Origin: Pseudomonas brassicacearum subsp. brassicacearum
Lineage (GTDB): Bacteria > Pseudomonadota > Gammaproteobacteria > Pseudomonadales > Pseudomonadaceae
Direction of reading: 5' to 3'
Length of the DNA stretch: 64,000 nt
NCBI RefSeq assembly: GCF_008801605.1
Contig: NZ_VZPJ01000020.1
Coordinates: forward strand, 1 to 64,000
Part shown: positions 60,216 to 64,000 of the stretch, piece by piece
How positions within the stretch are numbered: the stretch's first letter is position 1
Layout: every line of letters begins with the position of its first letter
Notes under the pieces: generated by a model
Databases searched by the model: none
Told to the model about the DNA's origin: nothing
The model's input: only the letters and a program-made list of their open reading frames with translations
Position numbers and translations under genes: made by a program

Positions 60216-61794
60216 GGCCTCAAGCCCACGCGAAAAACAGGCGCAGCGCCTGCTGCGTCTCTATCACCTGTATCGCCTGAGCATCGGCATCACCCTGGTG
60301 CTGCTGATCTCCAGCAAACTGGACAACCGCCTGCTGGAGTTCGCCAATGACGACCTGCTGCGCAGTGGCAGTTGGTTGTACCTGGTGCTGAATATCCTGC
60401 TGGTGGTGTTCCTTGAGAACACCCGCCGCCCTGCCCGGCTGTTCGGCCTGGCCCTGACTGACGTGCTGCTGCTCTCGTGGCTGTTCTTCGCCGCGGGCGG
60501 TGTGCCCAGTGCCATCGGCAACCTGCTCATTGTCTCGGTGGCCATCGGCAATACGCTGTTGCGAAGCCGGGTCGGCCTGTTGATTGCCGCTGTCGCCACG
60601 ATCGGTATCGTCGGGTCGACTTTTTTCCTCGGCCTCAGCGACTCAAACCGTCCCAGCAGTTATCTGCAAGCCGGCACCCTGGGGGCACTGTGTTTTGCCG
60701 CCGCCCTGCTGGTACAGGGCCTGACCCGGCGACTGGAAGCCAGTGAAACCCTGGCCGAGCAACGGGCCAGCGAGGTAATCGGCCTCGAAGCGCTCAACGC
60801 ACTGATCCTGCAACGCATGCGCACCGGCATCCTGGTGCTCGACCGCGAACGGCGCGTGCAATTGGCCAACGAAAGCGCCTTGAACCTGCTGGGCATGCAC
60901 GACCTGGTCGGCCAGCGAATCGATGACTATTGCACCGCTCTGGTCGAACGCCTGCAATTGTGGCTGAACAACCCCAGCCTGCGCCCCCCCAGCCTGACCG
61001 TGACCGGCACAGGCCTGACCCTGCAACCGAGCTTCATCGCCTTGGGGCATCACGATCAGCAGCAGTTGCTGGTATTCCTTGAGGACCTGGCCCAAGTTGC
61101 CCAGCAGGCCCAGCAACTGAAACTCGCGTCCCTCGGGCGCCTCACTGCTGGCATCGCCCATGAAATCCGCAACCCCTTGGGCGCCATCAGCCACGCAGCG
61201 CAATTACTGCGCGAATCCGAGGAACTGAACAACGCGGATCGGCGTCTGACGCAGATTATTCAAGATCACTCCCAACGAATGAATCGCGTCATTGAAAACG
61301 TCCTGCAGCTGTCTCGCCGCCAGCAAACCACCCCCCAACGCCTCGACCTGCGGACCTGGCTCGATCAGTTCGTCCGGCAGGCCCGCGAAAGCATGGCCGA
61401 GCACCAGCACTTGCACCTGAGCATCGACCCGGGTGACTACACCACGCTGATGGACCCCGACCAGTTGACCCAGGTACTCGACAACCTGCTGCGCAACGCC
61501 TGGCGCCACAGCGCCATGACCCACGAACAGGCCGAGGCCTGGCTGAAACTGTTCATCGATCCCCACAGCCAGCTGTCCACACTGGACATCATCGACAACG
61601 GCCCCGGTGTAACACCCGAGCAGCAGGCACATTTGTTCGAACCCTTCTTTACCACCAGCAGCCAGGGCACCGGCCTTGGGCTCTATCTGTCCCGTGAGCT
61701 GTGCGAAAGCAACCAGGCCCGCCTAGACTTCAAACCACGCCAAGGCGGCGGTTGCTTTCGCATCACCTTTGCTCACGGACGGAAACAGATTTGA
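60205..61794 (+). CDS. pilS: Sensor histidine kinase PilS
   Basis: A 529-residue kinase of the system controlling pilA. About six N-terminal membrane helices (about 25-190), a PAS-like domain (about 200-300), the phospho-acceptor His in LTAGIAHEIRNPLGAISHAAQLL, and an ATPase domain (NLLRNAWRHS, DNGPGV, GTGLGLYLSRELC). In P. aeruginosa PilS senses pilin in the membrane. I chose the GTG at 60205, overlapping the upstream gene; the frame is open 64 codons more. It overlaps pilR by 4 bp. Confidence 0.93.
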   Translation: MSAEASSPREKQAQRLLRLYHLYRLSIGITLVLLISSKLDNRLLEFANDDLLRSGSWLYLVLNILLVVFLENTRRPARLFGLALTDVLLLSWLFFAAGGVPSAIGNLLIVSVAIGNTLLRSRVGLLIAAVATIGIVGSTFFLGLSDSNRPSSYLQAGTLGALCFAAALLVQGLTRRLEASETLAEQRASEVIGLEALNALILQRMRTGILVLDRERRVQLANESALNLLGMHDLVGQRIDDYCTALVERLQLWLNNPSLRPPSLTVTGTGLTLQPSFIALGHHDQQQLLVFLEDLAQVAQQAQQLKLASLGRLTAGIAHEIRNPLGAISHAAQLLRESEELNNADRRLTQIIQDHSQRMNRVIENVLQLSRRQQTTPQRLDLRTWLDQFVRQARESMAEHQHLHLSIDPGDYTTLMDPDQLTQVLDNLLRNAWRHSAMTHEQAEAWLKLFIDPHSQLSTLDIIDNGPGVTPEQQAHLFEPFFTTSSQGTGLGLYLSRELCESNQARLDFKPRQGGGCFRITFAHGRKQI

Positions 61795-63137
61795 ATAATC
61801 GCTCACGGCAACGAATCCTGATCGTCGATGACGAACCGGACATCCGCGAACTCCTGGACATCACCCTGGGCCGGATGAAACTCGACACCCGCAGCGCCAA
61901 GAACCTTGCCGAGGCCCAAGCCCTGCTGGCGGGGGAAGCCTTCGACCTGTGCCTGACCGACATGCGCCTGCCCGATGGCACCGGCCTGGAACTGGTGCAG
62001 CACATCCAGCAACGCTACCCTCAACTGCCCGTGGCGATGATCACCGCCTATGGCAGCCTGGAAACCGCCATCGACGCCCTCAAGGCCGGCGCCTTCGACT
62101 TCCTGACCAAACCGGTCGACCTGGGTCGGCTGCGAGAGCTGGTCACCAGTGCCCTGCGCCTGCCGCCGGTCGCCACGCCGGGCACGACCCTCGAGCGCAG
62201 CCTGCTGGGTAACTCGCCACCGATGCTCAGCGTGCGCAAGCAGATCGGGAAACTCGCCCGCAGCCAGGCACCGGTGTACATCAGCGGGGAATCGGGCTGC
62301 GGCAAGGAACTGGTCGCCCGGCTGATCCACGAACAGGGCCCTCGTGCCAACCAGCGCTTCGTACCGGTCAACTGTGGGGCGATTCCCACGGAGCTGATGG
62401 AAAGCGAGTTTTTCGGCCATCGAAAAGGCAGCTTCAGCGGCGCCATCGAGGACAAGCCCGGGCTGTTCCAGGCCGCCCATGGCGGGACCCTGTTCCTCGA
62501 TGAAGTGGCCGACTTGCCCTTGGCGATGCAGGTCAAGCTGTTGCGAGCCATCCAGGAAAAAGCCGTGCGCGCCGTTGGCGGCCAACAGGAAGAAGTGGTG
62601 GATGTGCGCATCCTCTGCGCCACCCACAAGGATCTGGACGGCGAAGTGGCTGCCGGGCGCTTTCGCCAGGATTTGTATTACCGGCTGAACGTCATCGAAC
62701 TGCGCGTGCCGCCGTTGCGTGAACGTCGTGAAGACATCGAGCTGCTGGCTAACCACATGCTCCAGCGCCTGGCGGCCAACACCGGCAGTCCACCGGTCAG
62801 ATTGCATCCCCAAGCGTTGGACGCTCTCAAGAATTACCGCTTCCCGGGCAATGTGCGAGAGCTGGAGAACATGCTCGAACGTGCCTACACCCTTTGTGAA
62901 CAGCAGCAGATCGAAGCGGATGACCTGCGCCTGGCCGAGGGCAATAGTACTACTGAGGCAGGCAATCCCGATTTGATGCAGGTCGACAACCTGGAGGATT
63001 ACCTGGAAGACGTTGAGCGCAAGCTCATCCTCCAGGCGTTGGAGGAAACCCGCTGGAACCGCACGGCGGCGGCGCAGCGGTTGAAGTTGTCGTTTCGGTC
63101 GATGCGGTATCGGTTGAAGAAGCTTGGGCTGGATTGA
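61791..63137 (+). CDS. pilR: NtrC-family response regulator PilR
   Basis: A 448-residue activator of the sigma54 promoter of pilA. The TTG at 61791 overlaps the pilS stop (TTGA). The receiver has Asp57, and the AAA+ domain has GESGCGKE and GGTLFLDEVADL. The sigma54-contact loop reads GSFSGA (213-218) in place of GAFTGA. A Fis-type helix-turn-helix (NRTAAAQRLKLSFRSMRYRLKK) ends the protein. A perfect palindrome follows 27 bp later. Confidence 0.93.
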   Translation: MNNRSRQRILIVDDEPDIRELLDITLGRMKLDTRSAKNLAEAQALLAGEAFDLCLTDMRLPDGTGLELVQHIQQRYPQLPVAMITAYGSLETAIDALKAGAFDFLTKPVDLGRLRELVTSALRLPPVATPGTTLERSLLGNSPPMLSVRKQIGKLARSQAPVYISGESGCGKELVARLIHEQGPRANQRFVPVNCGAIPTELMESEFFGHRKGSFSGAIEDKPGLFQAAHGGTLFLDEVADLPLAMQVKLLRAIQEKAVRAVGGQQEEVVDVRILCATHKDLDGEVAAGRFRQDLYYRLNVIELRVPPLRERREDIELLANHMLQRLAANTGSPPVRLHPQALDALKNYRFPGNVRELENMLERAYTLCEQQQIEADDLRLAEGNSTTEAGNPDLMQVDNLEDYLEDVERKLILQALEETRWNRTAAAQRLKLSFRSMRYRLKKLGLD

Positions 63138-63164
63138 GCCACGGTTTCGAAGCCCACGTATTCC

Positions 63165-63198
63165 CCTGTGGCGAGGGAGCTTGCTCCCTCGCCACAGG
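63165..63198. repeat. Perfect 16-bp palindrome after pilR
   Basis: CCTGTGGCGAGGGAGC and its exact complement are separated by TT. This is a different REP class from the GTGGGAGC type, although it shares the CTGTGG edge. It could act as the pilR 3' hairpin; there is no T run. Confidence 0.85.
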
Positions 63199-63228
63199 TT
63201 CGGCGTTCACCCTCTGTAACGCCGCTCT

Positions 63229-63594
63229 CTAGCCCTCCGGCACAGGTACCCGCTCGTCCAGAACACGATTGGCCAATAATTCACTCAACTCAATCAATTG
63301 CTGTACCCCCAAGGCGATATGCCGCCGCGAGCCTTCAAGTTCGAAGGCCAGGTCGCTGATTGTTGCGTTGGCGCAGGCCAGGGTTTCGCTGAGGTTGGTG
63401 AGGAGACATTCGGTGTCGATACCGTCCACGACGGTGAATAGCTGGTTTGAGGCGGGTTTCTTTTTGGCTTCGGGCTTTGGGCCAAGGTAATAGTCGAGGG
63501 CGCGTTTGGCGGCTTCATCGAGCTTTTTTGGGTCAAGGCTGGCGTCAGGAGAGGCTTTATTGGTTTCTGAAGATGATGGAGGTTTGTTACACAT
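63229..63594 (-). CDS. DUF6124 family protein
   Basis: A 121-residue soluble protein from ATG 63594 (MCNKPPSSSETNK); a longer open frame upstream runs into the dispersed repeat. The family core is present: SLDPKKLDEAAKRALDYYL, then LFTVVDGIDTECLLTNLSETLACANATISDLAFELEGSRR and a C-terminal helix. Such proteins occur in many copies in fluorescent pseudomonads and have no known function. It is convergent with pilR. Confidence 0.78.
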   Translation of the reverse strand: MCNKPPSSSETNKASPDASLDPKKLDEAAKRALDYYLGPKPEAKKKPASNQLFTVVDGIDTECLLTNLSETLACANATISDLAFELEGSRRHIALGVQQLIELSELLANRVLDERVPVPEG

Positions 63595-63788
63595 TGCGGT
63601 ACTCCAAAGAGGGAATGGATTACCAAGTTTTGCGGGCCGCGACGCCCGGACGCTGAATTGGCAGCGACGGGAAAAGGTTAGCCAGAGTTCTTCCCACCCG
63701 GCAACCGCCAGAACTCGTCGGAAAATTCGGCTCGAATCAGAATCTTGTCCGACCATTCCCACAAAGCTTGGTCGGCTGTGAGGGCGGT

Positions 63789-64000
63789 GTGTATATCCGT
63801 TTCTGCGGTAACGGCTACTTAGGGTTCCGCCCTGACGGCGGGTCACTTTCGAAAAGCGCGAAAGTAACCAAAGCGCTTTTGCCCCACCACTTGGCACCTC
63901 GCCTAGGCTCGGTGTGCCCTCACTCCGGCATTGCTCCGTGGGCCGCCGCGAAGGGCCATCCATGGCCCAGCGCGGCTATCCCGGCATCCATGCCGGGATG
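63789..64000 (+). repeat. Dispersed intergenic repeat, copy B (runs off the edge)
   Basis: Begins with the same GTGTATATCCGTTTCTGCGG as copy A and continues to the right edge with GCCGCGAAGGGCCATCCATG and a palindrome around 63979-63998 (CCCGGCATCCATGCCGGG). The hairpin ACTTTCG (63845-63851)/CGAAAGT (63859-63865) has a 7-nt loop. No gene is visible in 63595-64000. Confidence 0.8.

Noticed and set aside
63229..63963. Extended 244-residue frame of the DUF6124 gene
   Set aside because: The added N-terminal part is translation of the dispersed repeat (RYRRNGYTH type); family similarity begins at MCNKPPS.

Overview
The window is a stretch of core chromosome from a Pseudomonas, most likely the P. 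fluorescens group. It is GC-rich and densely coded. It carries genes typical of pseudomonads (cbrX-cbrA-cbrB-crcZ, prrF, pilS-pilR, PP0621-like and DUF6124 proteins). Its spacers hold many copies of the REP/REPIN element built on GTGGGAGCGAGCTTGCTCGCG. Much of the gene order matches what I remember of P. aeruginosa (rrn-msrQ-msrP-pssA-ilvCHB, phu-prrF, cbrAB-crcZ-pcnB-folK-panBCD, pilABCD-coaE-yacG, tRNAs-clpB-pgeF-rluD-bamD-pilS-pilR). That comparison is from memory, not from a search.

Layout. 1-300: two strong leftward promoters with rRNA-promoter character; the rRNA operon itself would lie off the left edge. 297-6275 (minus strand): the periplasmic methionine sulfoxide reductase pair msrP-msrQ, phosphatidylserine synthase, and the branched-chain amino-acid genes ilvB-ilvH-ilvC. 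6.7-12.6 kb: small envelope proteins, penicillin-binding protein 1b, a phosphotransferase/P-loop kinase fusion and a pentapeptide protein. 12.8-17.4 kb: an iron block with the PrrF small RNA (Fur box inside its promoter) and a heme-uptake ABC operon ending in a ChaN lipoprotein. 17.4-21.2 kb: sfsA, an aminotransferase, dksA, gluQ. 21.3-26.4 kb: the carbon-catabolite module cbrX-cbrA-cbrB with its sigma54-driven decoy RNA CrcZ. 26.6-33.1 kb: pcnB-folK, panB-panC-panD, pgi. 33.3-40.4 kb: acetyl-CoA synthetase, a 23S rRNA methyltransferase-like protein, a giant DUF748 protein, a DUF2845 protein and a BON protein.

40.7-46.0 kb: type IV pilus genes pilA (divergent) and pilB-pilC-pilD, overlapping coaE-yacG. 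46-53.5 kb: an ECF-type permease, a tautomerase with a divergent LysR regulator, DUF1780/MOSC/DUF3094 proteins, a type II NADH dehydrogenase and a chemoreceptor. 53.6-54.0 kb: a four-tRNA cluster (Asn-Pro-Lys-Pro). 54.3-59.9 kb: clpB with a heat-shock promoter, pgeF, rluD and divergent bamD. 60.0-63.1 kb: pilS-pilR, the two-component system expected to act on the sigma54 promoter seen upstream of pilA 20 kb away. The right end has a DUF6124 protein and one copy of a longer dispersed repeat.

I see no prophage, integron, CRISPR array, insertion sequence or convincingly new multi-gene system. The most interesting signals are non-coding: a hairpin that buries the msrP ribosome binding site, the prrF/Fur promoter architecture, the A-rich motif array of CrcZ, a REPIN nested inside another REP pair, a dispersed repeat whose hairpin stem is kept while its loop differs, and a terminator inside the tRNA cluster. 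A GSFSGA variant of the GAFTGA loop in PilR is the most notable protein-level oddity.
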